Notes: generated by a model from the sequence alone, not told the origin. Shown: positions 25,018-34,735, counted from the first letter of the stretch. The stretch: 64,000 bases of DNA from Nostoc parmelioides FACHB-3921 (GCF_014696625.1 NZ_JACJQL010000025.1:1-64000), one strand, 5' to 3'. Translations and numbers: made by a program.

Positions 25018-26232
25018 CTACTTCCCCAGTTCTGGCACAGATAATCCCGTGAGTGTTTGAGAAGCTTCCTCTTTTGTCAGTCCTTTACTTTGAATGAGAA
25101 CTCCAAAGCCCCCAAGTCCTGTGGGATCGATTAGCTGGTGTAGTGCTTGCCGCTTGTGGAGTAACTCAGAAACTGGTATTTGTTGATAGGAGAGGGCTGC
25201 AATGCGATCGCCTAAACCCAGAGCCATCAAAAATAAAGCTTGCTGGGTAAAACCGAGTTTTTCTAAGCCACAGCGATCGCCCCATCGTTCCAAGGCGGTA
25301 AAGTCAACATGGGCGGTGATATCTTGTTGCCCGATATTGATATAGGGGTTGTTGTGATGACGATGTTGGTAGTAGCACTGTAAGGTTCCTTGCGATCGCC
25401 TGGGGTTATAGTAACGACTGGCAGGATAGCCATAATCAATTGTTATCACATACCCTCGTTGCAAGCGGTCTGCTACTATACTCAACCAATCAAGAGCCGC
25501 TAAATTAATTTCACTGCGATAACCATCTTCATAACCCCCTTGCGCCAAATTAATCCCTACTAAGTCAAAATATTCTGTAAGTCTTGGGGTAGATGGGGCT
25601 GCTGCGACTTCAGTTAATTCGTAATTAGGGGATGGGGAAAAATTTTTTGCTTCTTGTACTTCCTGATCTCCCTGGACAGTTAGATAAATTTCCCTCAGTT
25701 CCCCTCCCTCTAAGATGAACTGATGTACTGGTAGTGCGTCTACTAATTCATTGGAAAAAAAACAGCCTGTAATCGAGTTAGGTGATATTTCCTCCCAACT
25801 GCACCAGCGCACAGAAAATTCTCGTAAACGCTCCTGTTGTTCTTGCTTTAAACCTGGGGATTTTTCTACAATCAGATATTGCAAGGCTGTAAATAAATGG
25901 GGGTATTTTACCTGTATATATTTCAGGATATGCAAAGCTAACAATCCTTGCCCTGCTCCCATTTCCACCAAATAAAAGGGTGTGGGTTGCCCTAAAATCT
26001 CCCACATTTGTACAAATTGCTCTGCTAGTAAATCACCAAGGTCAGCACCTAAATTGACTGAAGTGAAAAAATCGCCACCTTTAAACCCGATTTTGACGGC
26101 ATTGCTGGAGTAATAACCGTATTCGGAGTGGTAAAGCGCCATGTCCATATATTCTGCAAACGTGATTCGCGCTTCGGGGCTGTTAGCAATGCGATGGGTG
26201 ATAACTTTTTGTAGCGCTGAATGAGAATTCAT
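25018..26232 (-). CDS. MidA/NDUFAF7-type SAM-dependent methyltransferase
   Basis: A 404-residue class I methyltransferase of the DUF185/MidA family. ITFAEYMDMALYHSEYGYYS is the typical N-terminus, the SAM-binding motif is LVEMGAGQGLLALHIL (about 95-110), and FFSNELVDALPVHQF and ITIDYGYPASRYY are family-specific. The mitochondrial member NDUFAF7 methylates an Arg of the 49-kDa complex I subunit, the homologue of NdhH. The ndhH gene lies about 1.1 kb upstream (27386-28570), which is suggestive but separated by a GAF gene and repeats. I start at the ATG at 26232; a TTG at 26238 is in frame. Confidence 0.88.
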   Translation of the reverse strand: MNSHSALQKVITHRIANSPEARITFAEYMDMALYHSEYGYYSSNAVKIGFKGGDFFTSVNLGADLGDLLAEQFVQMWEILGQPTPFYLVEMGAGQGLLALHILKYIQVKYPHLFTALQYLIVEKSPGLKQEQQERLREFSVRWCSWEEISPNSITGCFFSNELVDALPVHQFILEGGELREIYLTVQGDQEVQEAKNFSPSPNYELTEVAAAPSTPRLTEYFDLVGINLAQGGYEDGYRSEINLAALDWLSIVADRLQRGYVITIDYGYPASRYYNPRRSQGTLQCYYQHRHHNNPYINIGQQDITAHVDFTALERWGDRCGLEKLGFTQQALFLMALGLGDRIAALSYQQIPVSELLHKRQALHQLIDPTGLGGFGVLIQSKGLTKEEASQTLTGLSVPELGK

Positions 26233-26273
26233 AGACAAGTTAAATTAAAGCAGGGAGTAGGAAATTGTGTAGT

Positions 26274-26813
26274 TCAACTTTCCAAAATATAAGGTGATGT
26301 TGCGAGGGTTTTCGCTCCTGACTGCATAAGTTCTATATCTGATTGTGTCCAAGAACGCGTTTCTTGGCAGTGGTGAGCAACGAGGAGTCCCCATAACCCT
26401 TTGGGGACTAAAACTGGTACAACTAGGTTGGCTCGGACTTGTAGACTGCGGAGAAAATCCCGATGACAAGTTGTAATGGGTTCTGATTCAATATCGGCGA
26501 TCGCTTTTGTTCGTCCAGCTAAATACAATTCTGCATACTCGTCATTAAAACATTCATCTGCCCCAGTTGACCCTAATATCGAAAATTCTTCGGAACTTAA
26601 AGCCTCGAATGTCACTTGTCCGTGCCACTGCCAGTAAAAATAATACAAAACCACGCGATCAACTCGCAGCGATTCTCTGAGTCTATTTGTCGTTTGTCTA
26701 ACTAATGCGTCTCTCTGCATTGTCTGAACAAGACGCTGGAGAACTTTTTGTAAACCCTGTTCAGTCGGTTTATTTGAACTAGGATCAAATTCTGCGTGAG
26801 AATGAATTTGCAC
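26274..26813 (-). CDS. Stand-alone GAF-domain protein with cyanobacteriochrome-like Cys motifs
   Basis: A 179-residue protein that is essentially one GAF domain (about 20-170) with no output domain. It has DECF at 86-89, matching the DXCF motif of the DXCF cyanobacteriochromes. TTCHRDFLRSLQVRANLVVPVL follows at about 114-135, with Cys116-His117 at the canonical bilin-attachment position, then LWGLLVAHHCQETRSW (140-155), close to the phytochrome/CBCR consensus. It may bind a linear tetrapyrrole, or may be a non-pigmented relative, since many cyanobacterial GAF domains keep parts of these motifs. It starts upstream of the MidA-like gene, with 41 bases between them. Confidence 0.8.
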   Translation of the reverse strand: MQIHSHAEFDPSSNKPTEQGLQKVLQRLVQTMQRDALVRQTTNRLRESLRVDRVVLYYFYWQWHGQVTFEALSSEEFSILGSTGADECFNDEYAELYLAGRTKAIADIESEPITTCHRDFLRSLQVRANLVVPVLVPKGLWGLLVAHHCQETRSWTQSDIELMQSGAKTLATSPYILES

Positions 26814-27308
26814 AGTTTTACAGTTATGAATCAGTCAACCTTGTCAGCATTTATATAGTAATTTATCAGACTTTATTTGAACAATCTTATTAGGAAAAAA
26901 TTAGTAAAGAATATTATGGTGAAAGCCTTTTCAGACAAGGTTTTTAGGATTCTTGCATTCAAAAGCTATTTTGATTAAGCTCTAAATAAATCTTGGGCTT
27001 TCATGTTAATAAAATAAAATAAGAAATTTAGAATAATTAAATAATTTTCCCCTCTTAGTATATTAATAAGTAACAGTATGTAATGTTAGATTAACAATTT
27101 TTTTAGTTTTACTTACTTTTTTAAAAAATAGCTGGGCAATATATAGTTAAGGTGATATGCACCTAAATCAAATACTCTTGCGTCAGGGCTGTCCATAGTC
27201 AAGAGTCCAGAGTTAAAGGCTAGCTTGGACTATGGACTGTGGACTTTTGACAACCTGAGTGCGAAATATAGGATTTAAATGCGTCACAGCTGATTGTTAA
27301 TTTTTCAC
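26814..27308. other. AT-rich intergenic region with a MITE-like repeat
   Basis: Very AT-rich, poor in open frames, and contains copy 2 of the 146-bp repeat (27146-27291). I see no gene. The promoter of the GAF gene should lie within 26814-26950. Confidence 0.55.
27146..27291. mobile_element. 146-bp dispersed MITE-like repeat, copy 2
   Basis: Same length as copy 1 (4014-4159), with seven visible differences. Ends: GTTAAGGTGATATGCACC… and …GATTTAAATGCGTCACAGCT, partial inverted repeats of each other. No obvious target duplication. Confidence 0.75.
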
Positions 27309-27343
27309 AAAAAAATTCCCGACACTTAAAAGAAGGCGGGAAT
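27309..27343 (-). terminator. Rho-independent terminator of ndhH
   Basis: ATTCCCG (27315-27321) pairs with CGGGAAT (27337-27343), followed on the minus strand by seven Ts (complement of 27309-27316). It lies about 43 bases after the ndhH stop. Confidence 0.9.
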
Positions 27344-27385
27344 CGTTAGCTTTCATCTCTCGTAAATGGAACAGTGTAACTGTAG

Positions 27386-28570
27386 CTATCTGTCTACAGA
27401 ACCCATGATTACGTCAATACTGCCGAGAATTACCACAATATCCGCGACTTTCATACCTCGTAGTAAATGAGGCAAAATTTGCAGGTTGTTGAAATCGGCT
27501 GGACGAATTTTCCAACGCCAGGGGAAGACGTTATCATCGCCAACTAAATAAATGCCTAGTTCACCTTTACCGCTTTCCACACGGGCGTAAATCTCACCCT
27601 TGGGCATTTTGAAGGTAGGAGAAACTTTTTTGCCAATGTATTGGTAATCAAAAGCATCCCATTCTGATTTCTTACCAGCTACTAAACGCTTGGCTTCGAG
27701 GTTTTCGTAGGGGCCTCCGGGTAATCCTTTGATTGCTTGCTTGATAATCTTCACAGATTCGCGCATTTCCCGCATTCTCACGGTGTAACGGGCTAAACAA
27801 TCACCGGCTGTCTCCCACTGAACATCCCAGTCAAAATCGTCGTAACATTCGTAATGGTCAACTTTCCGCAAGTCCCATTTCACGCCAGATGCACGTAACA
27901 TTGGGCCGGAAAGTCCCCAGTTAATGGCTTCTTCGCGGCTAATTGTGCCAATACCTTCGATCCGACGGCGGAAAATGGGATTATTGGTAACTAACTTTTC
28001 GTATTCATCAACTACTGGTAAGAAGTAGTCACAAAATTCTAGACACTTATCTACCCAACCATAGGGTAAATCCGCAGCTACGCCACCGACACGGAAGTAG
28101 TTGTTATTTACCATACGGTAGCCTGTGGCGGCTTCCCACAAATCGTAAATCATCTCCCGTTCTCGGAACTGGTAAAAGAAGGGAGTTTGCGCGCCTACGT
28201 CAGCTAGGAAGGGGCCGAACCACAGGAGGTGGTTAGCAATGCGGTTCAATTCCAGCATGATGACGCGGATGTAGCTAGCGCGTTTAGGAACAGCAACACC
28301 AGCCAGCTTTTCCGGTGCATTGACGGTGACAGCTTCATTGAACATTCCTGCGGCGTAGTCCCATCGGCTAACGTAAGGGACGTACATGACTGTGGTACGG
28401 TTTTCGGCGATTTTCTCCATTCCTCGGTGCAGATAGCCGATTACTGGTTCACAATCAACGACATCTTCACCGTCCAAAGTGACAATTAACCGCAGAACCC
28501 CGTGCATTGAGGGATGGTGTGGCCCCATATTCAGCACCATTGGTTCAGTGCGGGTTTCTATTCTTGCCAT
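27386..28570 (-). CDS. ndhH: NDH-1 subunit NdhH (49-kDa type)
   Basis: A 394-residue subunit of the thylakoid NDH-1 complex (respiration and cyclic electron flow), homologous to the 49-kDa/NuoD subunit that forms part of the quinone site. It opens [22 protein letters not shown], with the family signature [15 protein letters not shown] (about 44-58), [21 protein letters not shown], and ends [18 protein letters not shown]. Length and ends match the cyanobacterial family. It stands alone with its own terminator; other ndh genes are not in the window. The ATG start is well placed relative to the conserved N-terminus. Confidence 0.97.
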   Translation of the reverse strand: MARIETRTEPMVLNMGPHHPSMHGVLRLIVTLDGEDVVDCEPVIGYLHRGMEKIAENRTTVMYVPYVSRWDYAAGMFNEAVTVNAPEKLAGVAVPKRASYIRVIMLELNRIANHLLWFGPFLADVGAQTPFFYQFREREMIYDLWEAATGYRMVNNNYFRVGGVAADLPYGWVDKCLEFCDYFLPVVDEYEKLVTNNPIFRRRIEGIGTISREEAINWGLSGPMLRASGVKWDLRKVDHYECYDDFDWDVQWETAGDCLARYTVRMREMRESVKIIKQAIKGLPGGPYENLEAKRLVAGKKSEWDAFDYQYIGKKVSPTFKMPKGEIYARVESGKGELGIYLVGDDNVFPWRWKIRPADFNNLQILPHLLRGMKVADIVVILGSIDVIMGSVDR

Positions 28571-28627
28571 AAATTTCCGTGTTCTCCCATTATGAAAATT
28601 TTGAGTTGAACCGCGTTGATGCCATCC

Positions 28628-28647
28628 AGACGCGAGATCTCACGTCT
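28628..28647. repeat. Variant palindrome AGACGCGAGATCTCACGTCT
   Basis: A 20-base near-perfect palindrome upstream of ndhH, related to the units at 12037 and 24947. Confidence 0.65.
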
Positions 28648-28828
28648 GCCAAAATCAAATTCCTATGAGCAACATCTTGGGGACAAACCTTAATATATAT
28701 GGCTCATACGGGAGTATGTTGGAGAGATGGGGGCAGCAGAGGGGTTTTGCTTGATGTTTCATTTTGTTTCACTTCTTCAATTATTATAGGAAAGCTCGAT
28801 ATTTAAGAAATTGAGGCGATGGAATTTT

Positions 28829-28870
28829 TTAACTGTTGACTATTGACTATTGACTAACGACTAATGACTA
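28829..28870. repeat. Heptamer STRR overlapping the rsmH start (TTGACTA / ACGACTA / ATGACTA)
   Basis: About six 7-base units. The last unit supplies the ATG of rsmH (28864-28866). Confidence 0.88.
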
Positions 28871-29772
28871 AAACATCTCCCACTATAGAAGAGCCGATAT
28901 TTTCTCATCTGCCTGTTTTACCGCAAGAAGTGATTACAGGTCTGGTGGTGCGTCCTGGTGGGCGTTATTTGGATGTAACGGTGGGGGGTGGTGGTCACAG
29001 TCGGTTGATTTTAGAGGCTGCACCGGATGTGAGGCTGACTGCTGTTGACCAAGATGGGGATGCTTTAACCGCCGCGAAGAAAGAGTTAGCAGAGTTTGGC
29101 GAACAGGTAAAGTTTGTGCGGAGTAATTTTGCTGCTTATGAGTTCCCCGTTGCCAGTTTTGATGGTGTACTGGCGGATTTGGGTGTGAGTTCTTATCACC
29201 TAGATACCCCAGAACGGGGTTTTAGCTTCCGTCATCAAGCAAGTCTCGATATGCGGATGGATCAAAGACAATCTCTGAGCGCAGCTGATGTTATTAATGA
29301 TTGGGATGAAGTTGAGTTGGCAAATATTTTCTTCAAATATGGCGAAGAAAGGCTCTCACGACGTATTGCTAGACGGATTGTCGAAAAACGTCCTTTTCAT
29401 ACAACTACAGAATTAGCTGAGGCGATCGCTTCTTCTGTTCCTCCCAAATACCGCTACGCTAGGATTCATCCTGCTACCCGTGTATTTCAAGCGTTGCGAA
29501 TTGTCGTCAATGATGAATTAAAATCCCTAGAAACTTTTATAGAAAAAGCACCCAAAGCTCTTGTCCCTGGTGGCAGAATTGCCATTATCAGTTTTCACAG
29601 TTTGGAAGACCGTTTGGTAAAACACGGTTTAAGAAATTCCCCTTCACTCAAGGTCTTAACGAAAAAACCCATTATTGCTACCGAAGCCGAGATTGCTAAT
29701 AATCCGCGATCGCGTTCTGCCAAACTCAGGATAGCAGAGAAGCAGGCGGAAATGGGGAACACACACGGATAA
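28864..29772 (+). CDS. rsmH: 16S rRNA (cytosine(1402)-N4)-methyltransferase RsmH
   Basis: Methylates N4 of C1402 in the 16S rRNA decoding centre with SAM. The 302-residue protein has [13 protein letters not shown], the SAM motif [16 protein letters not shown] (about 36-51), [22 protein letters not shown] (about 102-123), [14 protein letters not shown] and the C-terminal [11 protein letters not shown] and [12 protein letters not shown]. It is not in a division-cell-wall cluster here, as is common in cyanobacteria. The start codon lies within a heptamer repeat and has no recognisable Shine-Dalgarno, but the protein begins where the family does. Confidence 0.96.
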   Translation: MTKTSPTIEEPIFSHLPVLPQEVITGLVVRPGGRYLDVTVGGGGHSRLILEAAPDVRLTAVDQDGDALTAAKKELAEFGEQVKFVRSNFAAYEFPVASFDGVLADLGVSSYHLDTPERGFSFRHQASLDMRMDQRQSLSAADVINDWDEVELANIFFKYGEERLSRRIARRIVEKRPFHTTTELAEAIASSVPPKYRYARIHPATRVFQALRIVVNDELKSLETFIEKAPKALVPGGRIAIISFHSLEDRLVKHGLRNSPSLKVLTKKPIIATEAEIANNPRSRSAKLRIAEKQAEMGNTHG

Positions 29773-29773
29773 C

Positions 29774-29809
29774 GAAAAAAATAAAAGAGGAGGTTAAACA
29801 ACCTCCTCT
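29774..29809 (-). terminator. Terminator of the LysM-M23 gene
   Basis: AGAGGAGGTT (29786-29795) pairs perfectly with AACCTCCTCT (29800-29809) over a 4-base loop. On the minus strand the stem is followed by T-rich sequence (complement of 29774-29785). It lies 39 bases after that gene's stop and 14 bases after rsmH, which it may also serve from the other side without a T tract. Confidence 0.88.
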
Positions 29810-29847
29810 ACAGACAAAGAAATTATTCAGTCGAAGATAGCTAGTAA

Positions 29848-32193
29848 CTATATGCGGTTGCTGGTGGTAGCTGGCAGCATCGCTATAGGATTTATTGCTC
29901 CTTTGCCAGATTTATGGATTTCAAAGTGAGTGTGGGGGCCTGTGCTAAAGCCGGTGCTACCCATAGCGGCGATTTGCTGCCCTTGACGCACTTGTTGACC
30001 TGCTCGTACTAAAAGCCTGCTGTTGTGAGCGTAACGGGTCAAGCTGCCATCGGGGTGACGAATATCCACAAGGTTACCGTAACCGCCTCTATTCCAACCA
30101 GATTTCTCCACAACGCCATCGGCTGCGGCGAACACTGGCGTACCAACCGGAGCTGCGATGTCAATACCTCTGTGCATTCTTCCCCAGCGCCAACCGTAAC
30201 CAGAGGTTAATACGCCTTTTGCTGGCCAGATAAATGCTATGGAGGAGTCTGATGGGGGAGGTACGTTTTCATCGATTGCTTCTGGTAAGTACTGGTCTAC
30301 TGCTGCCAAAGGTGGCAAGTTTGGAGACACAGTAGTTCCTCGCATTCTTCCTAGCGACTCAGAAGCATTGAGACGGGTAGGAGGTGTAGCTACCCTTCTA
30401 ACGGCAGGATTTCGAGGGGGGTTGTTGGGCAGGAATTCTGGATTTAATGCCTCATTCACGGGGAGCGTAGCTCGGAATTGAGGCTTAACAGGTTGGTTAC
30501 TGTAGTTTGGTGCTAAGGGTGTGGGTACAGCAATTGGTATGGCGATTTCTTGCTGTCTGGAAATTGGTCTAGTTACTGCAAAATTACTGGGGCGAGTAAC
30601 GGGAATTGGTATAGCAGCATTGTTATTGTCATTTGCCGATATTGGTACAGAGGCATTCCCTGACTGCTGATCCCGATATTTTGCCTGTAATCGTTGGATT
30701 TCTGCTTGTAGGCTACGCAAGCGATCGCCTTTGGCTCTGGCTACTCTCTTTCCAGGTTGTTGAGGGCGCTGTATTTCAATAAAGGCTTTGGGTATTGGTA
30801 CATTACCACCCACCCCTTGGGTTTCAGCAGGAGCAGAAGCTGATTCTAGAGGAACAATTGTATCAACTGGTGTTTCACTATCAGCACCTGGTGTTGGCAC
30901 AGTAATAGGCACGCTGTCGTTGTTAGCTACAACTGGGGGCTGGACAACGGGCAAACTGGGATTGACTCTAGCCGCATCTACAGGGATGTGAGGTACTGTA
31001 GGTGTGCTAGGGTATTGCACACTGTTAGAGCTAATTATTACTGGTGCTTGAGCTATTGTGTTATTGGCTCTACCAGGAATAATAAGTTGTTGGCTAATTT
31101 TTAATTGGTTGGGATCGCTAAGATTATTAACTTTTACCAATTCTGCAACTGAAGTATTGTATCTGCTGGCGATCGCTGCTAGGGTATCTCCCGGCTTAAC
31201 TTCGTAAGTATTTGCAGTTGATGCTGGGGTTTCTGTTAATGGCTGTACTGGTATGTTAATCGGCTGTGGCTGTTTTATTGTGGTTGCCAGGCTATCTTGA
31301 CTACCATTAGCCACTGTTAACTGCTGCTCAATTACTGTCCCATTTGTGGTCAATGGTGGTAGCTGATTAGCTAAAGTTGTGGGCTGTGTTAACCCAACAG
31401 TAGTTTTTGATAAATCTTTGGACTCCTCAGACCGCAACTCCGCCAGACTTTTTCTTAAACGGCTCGATTTCTCTTGTAAACGACTGAGCGCAAATTCTTG
31501 CTGCGCTTTTAGTTGGGCATTAATACCATCGCTAGCGGTTGTATTATCAGCTAGTGCTTGAGGTTGAGTCGTTGGTAATGTATTTTGCCCAGCAGTCACA
31601 CCATTAAAGTTCTCTTGTACTGGCTTGGTTGTTTGCTCTCCTTGTGCCAGTTGAGATTGCTGGTTGATAGTAGTTTTATGAAAGGCGATGTTTTTAGTAA
31701 TATTCTCTGATGCCGGAACTTGCACAGACATTCCACTGGACAAAATTTGCCACTTAGCTTCTAGTCCAGGCAACTGTGAAACTGCTGTTGGTTCCATGAT
31801 GACTGGGTTCTCCGGCGCGCTGGTCGCTAGAACTCTGGGAGTTCCCAGTTGTGTGGCAGCTAATTTCAGTTCAGAATCAGCAGCAGTAGGGATGCTTGAG
31901 GCTGCCTTTTGGCTACCCACAGGCGCAGCCGCTTGGGCTTGATCGCTTTGTCGAGTCACCAAAAGGCTGGTTGCTCCCATTGATATGGCTAGGCCAATCA
32001 TTGCCGCCTGTCTCCGCGCCCGGCGATTAGCTTGATTGTTTACTACGTTGAACTGATCTGCCGGGGCATCATCGCGGGTAGGGGTATTTTTCAACACAGC
32101 CTTCACTCTTTTTTTCAATGCTCGTTTCAAAGACGACCTCCTATGATCACTAGCGCTTAACTGACCTCGATTTTTCGGTCGGATACTAGTCAA
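29848..32193 (-). CDS. LysM and M23 peptidase (LytM) envelope protein
   Basis: A 781-residue envelope protein. A basic cytoplasmic N-terminus (about 1-60), a membrane segment (about 63-82, AAMIGLAISMGATSLL) and a long Gln/Pro/Thr-rich periplasmic region follow. A LysM peptidoglycan-binding domain lies at about 328-373 (TYEVKPGDTLAAIASRYNTS), and an M23 domain at about 665-775. The M23 zinc motifs are visible as MHRGIDIAAPVGTPV (HxxxD) and GPHTHFEIH (HxH), so the endopeptidase looks active, unlike EnvC/NlpD-type degenerate members. It probably cleaves peptidoglycan cross-bridges during growth or septum remodelling. It ends at a strong terminator. Confidence 0.93.
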   Translation of the reverse strand: MTSIRPKNRGQLSASDHRRSSLKRALKKRVKAVLKNTPTRDDAPADQFNVVNNQANRRARRQAAMIGLAISMGATSLLVTRQSDQAQAAAPVGSQKAASSIPTAADSELKLAATQLGTPRVLATSAPENPVIMEPTAVSQLPGLEAKWQILSSGMSVQVPASENITKNIAFHKTTINQQSQLAQGEQTTKPVQENFNGVTAGQNTLPTTQPQALADNTTASDGINAQLKAQQEFALSRLQEKSSRLRKSLAELRSEESKDLSKTTVGLTQPTTLANQLPPLTTNGTVIEQQLTVANGSQDSLATTIKQPQPINIPVQPLTETPASTANTYEVKPGDTLAAIASRYNTSVAELVKVNNLSDPNQLKISQQLIIPGRANNTIAQAPVIISSNSVQYPSTPTVPHIPVDAARVNPSLPVVQPPVVANNDSVPITVPTPGADSETPVDTIVPLESASAPAETQGVGGNVPIPKAFIEIQRPQQPGKRVARAKGDRLRSLQAEIQRLQAKYRDQQSGNASVPISANDNNNAAIPIPVTRPSNFAVTRPISRQQEIAIPIAVPTPLAPNYSNQPVKPQFRATLPVNEALNPEFLPNNPPRNPAVRRVATPPTRLNASESLGRMRGTTVSPNLPPLAAVDQYLPEAIDENVPPPSDSSIAFIWPAKGVLTSGYGWRWGRMHRGIDIAAPVGTPVFAAADGVVEKSGWNRGGYGNLVDIRHPDGSLTRYAHNSRLLVRAGQQVRQGQQIAAMGSTGFSTGPHTHFEIHKSGKGAINPIAMLPATTSNRI

Positions 32194-32925
32194 TGATTTA
32201 GATCACATCACAAGATAGATCAAGATCACTTTCACCAGAGATACTTACGCAAGATTAACCTGCTTCTCTGATTTAGACAAGTTCACACCTGTTAGCAAAA
32301 TTTAAAGTTGCTGTGCTTACTTGTCTTTGCCACTCCACACACCCTCACACATTTCGCTGTTCACAGTTGCCTTTGTTGGTTTTGCTTTAGGTGCTGTGAC
32401 CGGAGATTATATACTCACCCAGTCAGCTGTTGCCATCAGCAATTTCTCTACTCTGACTTCTGGAAACAGGATGCCCCCTGCTGTAGATATCTTCAAGGTT
32501 TTTCTACTTGATCCGTCTTACCAACACGAGACTTTACGTTGATTATTCCCTAAAATACAACCGTGTAAACTTTTATCACCTTTTTTGTTGCCTGGACAGT
32601 TGATAGGTAGGAGAAAAGGTATAAACGCTCTGTGAGAAAGGGTTTCACCGCTTTTATTTCCCAAAATAGACTGATTTTAATTCATCAAAATCTATCATTC
32701 CAGTTGCGGTTTTACTGGATTTTCCTATACAAATTTCTTATATCCACATACTTAATTTTAAGGGTGCTTTTCAATATTTATACTGTTTTTTATATAAATA
32801 AAAGTATTAATTAAGACATCAATATAAATCGATAACATAGTTATGATTTTCTTTAAACCCTTGCAGATTATTTGTACTGTAGTTTGTCTATAGATATTAT
32901 TACTTAAATAAAATATGGTAACTAA
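32194..32925. other. Long AT-rich intergenic region
   Basis: Divergent promoter region of the LysM-M23 gene at its left. From about 32600 on it is very AT-rich with no convincing frame. A 73-codon frame from a TTG at 32321 contains a hydrophobic stretch (FVGFALGAVTGDYILT) but has no ribosome site or family match, so I do not call it a gene. Confidence 0.5.
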
Positions 32926-33387
32926 TTATAGTAGATATCCTAACTGACGACGGACTTCAAATAAGCCTACGGCCACACTTACAGAAAGATTTAAGCTACG
33001 GACACCTGGTTCAGCCATAGGAATGTATAAGGTGGCATCACAAGCTGAGAGAACGGTGGGAGGTAAGCCTGTGGTTTCACTACCAAATAGTAACCAATCA
33101 TCAGCTTGATATGGAAACTGAATATAACTAGAACTGCCGCCAACGGAAAAACCTAGCAATCTACCGCCACGCTTTTGATGTGCATCTTCAAAGGCTTCAA
33201 AGGTTTTGTGGTAGTGCAGTTTAACGTAAGGCCAGTAGTCCAAACCTGCTCTTTTGAGGTAGCGATCGCTAATTTCAAATCCCAATGGGCCTACTAAATG
33301 TAACTCTGTACCTGTGGCAGCACAAGTACGAGCAATATTGCCCGTATTAGGGGGTATTTGCGGATTAACTAAAACTACCTGAGGCAT
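32926..33387 (-). CDS. trmL: tRNA (cytidine(34)-2'-O)-methyltransferase TrmL
   Basis: A 153-residue SPOUT methyltransferase that 2'-O-methylates the wobble nucleotide of certain leucine tRNAs. Motif 1 is NPQIPPNTGNIARTCAATG (about 8-26), motif 2 LLFGSETTGLPP (about 99-110), and motif 3 IPMAEPGVRSLNLSVSVAVGLFE (about 122-144), forming the trefoil-knot SAM site. The length is that of the minimal TrmL/YibK family. It is followed by a low-complexity gap, then gshA on the same strand. Confidence 0.93.
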   Translation of the reverse strand: MPQVVLVNPQIPPNTGNIARTCAATGTELHLVGPLGFEISDRYLKRAGLDYWPYVKLHYHKTFEAFEDAHQKRGGRLLGFSVGGSSSYIQFPYQADDWLLFGSETTGLPPTVLSACDATLYIPMAEPGVRSLNLSVSVAVGLFEVRRQLGYLL

Positions 33388-33522
33388 TGTCCGTATAATT
33401 TCTGTTTGTATAAAAATATATATTATTTATGCAATATCTACTAGTAGACAGAGGGCAAGCATAGGTTTTGTTAATAATTCTCTACTAAGTTATGTTGATT
33501 AGAATTTTAAAAGGAAAAAATT

Positions 33523-33598
33523 TGGTCAATAGTCGGTTGTCAGTTGTCAGTTATTGGTTGTTTTGACTCTGAACTATTGACTATTGACTATCAACTTA
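33523..33598. repeat. Heptamer STRR (GTCAGTT / TTGACTA)
   Basis: About nine 7-base units of two related types abutting the 3' end of gshA. Confidence 0.87.
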
Positions 33599-34735
33599 CC
33601 CCTTTAGCTGCGTACACAACTTATTTTGTAGTTCAAGTTCCCGTTCTTGGGTGGTACTGATTGCTTGGGTGATGACGCATTGGGTGTCAAAGCCGACTTT
33701 ATGTAGCTGTAACCAGTGTTGGGCTTCGTTACCCTCGCGTAAAATTTTCTGGAGGGGAGAGAGGAAACAGCTAAAGCCATGTTTTTTAGCGATCGCCCAA
33801 ACTTCTTGATATATTTCATTCACCCAATCTCTAGCTATGATGCTTCTGCCATCTTGCCAATGTGTTAATTGGGCATCGAGGCTAGCGCTAGCGGCGGCGG
33901 CTTCGTTTTTGGCCGTGAGGGTTATGAGTTCTTGGGGAGAAAACTTACTTTCGGTTAATGGATCTAGGTCGGGATTTTCAATAAGTTGTAATAACCGCGC
34001 TTCTAGTAAGGCTGTAATTGCCAGTAAGGAGATGGGATCTGTCACTAAGTCACAGATTCTTAATTCTAGGCGGTTTAAATCATAGGGACGGCGATCGCCA
34101 TTTGGTCTGACTGATACCCATAGATGGCGGACGTTTTGCATTGTCCCCATAGCCAATTGCTGTTCTACCCACTCTATATGATGGGCATGGCTGGTAAATA
34201 GTGGGACGTTGGTTGGCGTTTGGGGAAAGACACCCCAACGGGTGGAATGATAACCAGTGGCTTTACCATCAATGAAGGGAGATGAGGCGCTTAAGGCTAA
34301 AAATAGGGGTGCTTCAACACGAATTAATCGACAAGCCCGCATTAACACTTCTGGATCGTCAATACCTACGTTTATATGAACGCTAGCGGTAACTACTTTT
34401 GTTCCGTAAGTTTGCTCAATATAGTCATGATATGGGTTGGCTGGGTCAGATCGGAAAAAGCGATCGCTTCTACCCAAAGATAATGTGCTGCCAGGAATGA
34501 GGGTATAGTCACCTAATTGCTTGAGATAGTCTCTTAAGGCGCGTCGAGGACGCAATAAAGCACACAGCAAACTTTCATAACTGTGTAGTGGATCTGTTGT
34601 GTATTCTACGTTTCGGCTATCTGGTTCTCGTACAAACCCGTCTAATTGAGTCACAATTTTATCCGAGAGACCGACGATTTCACCTTGAGGGGTACCGGTG
34701 TACATTTCAATTTCAAAGCCTTTCAATAAGACCAC
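33596..34735 (-). CDS. gshA: Glutamate-cysteine ligase, cyanobacterial type
   Basis: First enzyme of glutathione synthesis: ATP-dependent joining of the Glu gamma-carboxyl to Cys. The 379-residue protein follows the cyanobacterial GshA family: VLLKGFEIEMYTGTPQGEIV, NVEYTTDPLHSYESLLCALL, SVHINVGIDDP, GYHSTRWGVFPQTPTN and DLNRLELRICDLV. The start is a GTG, chosen because GAGGAG lies about 6 bases before it and the protein then begins exactly where the family does. gshB is not adjacent. Confidence 0.95.
   Translation of the reverse strand: MVLLKGFEIEMYTGTPQGEIVGLSDKIVTQLDGFVREPDSRNVEYTTDPLHSYESLLCALLRPRRALRDYLKQLGDYTLIPGSTLSLGRSDRFFRSDPANPYHDYIEQTYGTKVVTASVHINVGIDDPEVLMRACRLIRVEAPLFLALSASSPFIDGKATGYHSTRWGVFPQTPTNVPLFTSHAHHIEWVEQQLAMGTMQNVRHLWVSVRPNGDRRPYDLNRLELRICDLVTDPISLLAITALLEARLLQLIENPDLDPLTESKFSPQELITLTAKNEAAAASASLDAQLTHWQDGRSIIARDWVNEIYQEVWAIAKKHGFSCFLSPLQKILREGNEAQHWLQLHKVGFDTQCVITQAISTTQERELELQNKLCTQLKG

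Noticed and set aside
32321-32542. 73-codon frame with a hydrophobic segment
   Set aside because: TTG start, no ribosome site, overlaps another open frame, no family resemblance.
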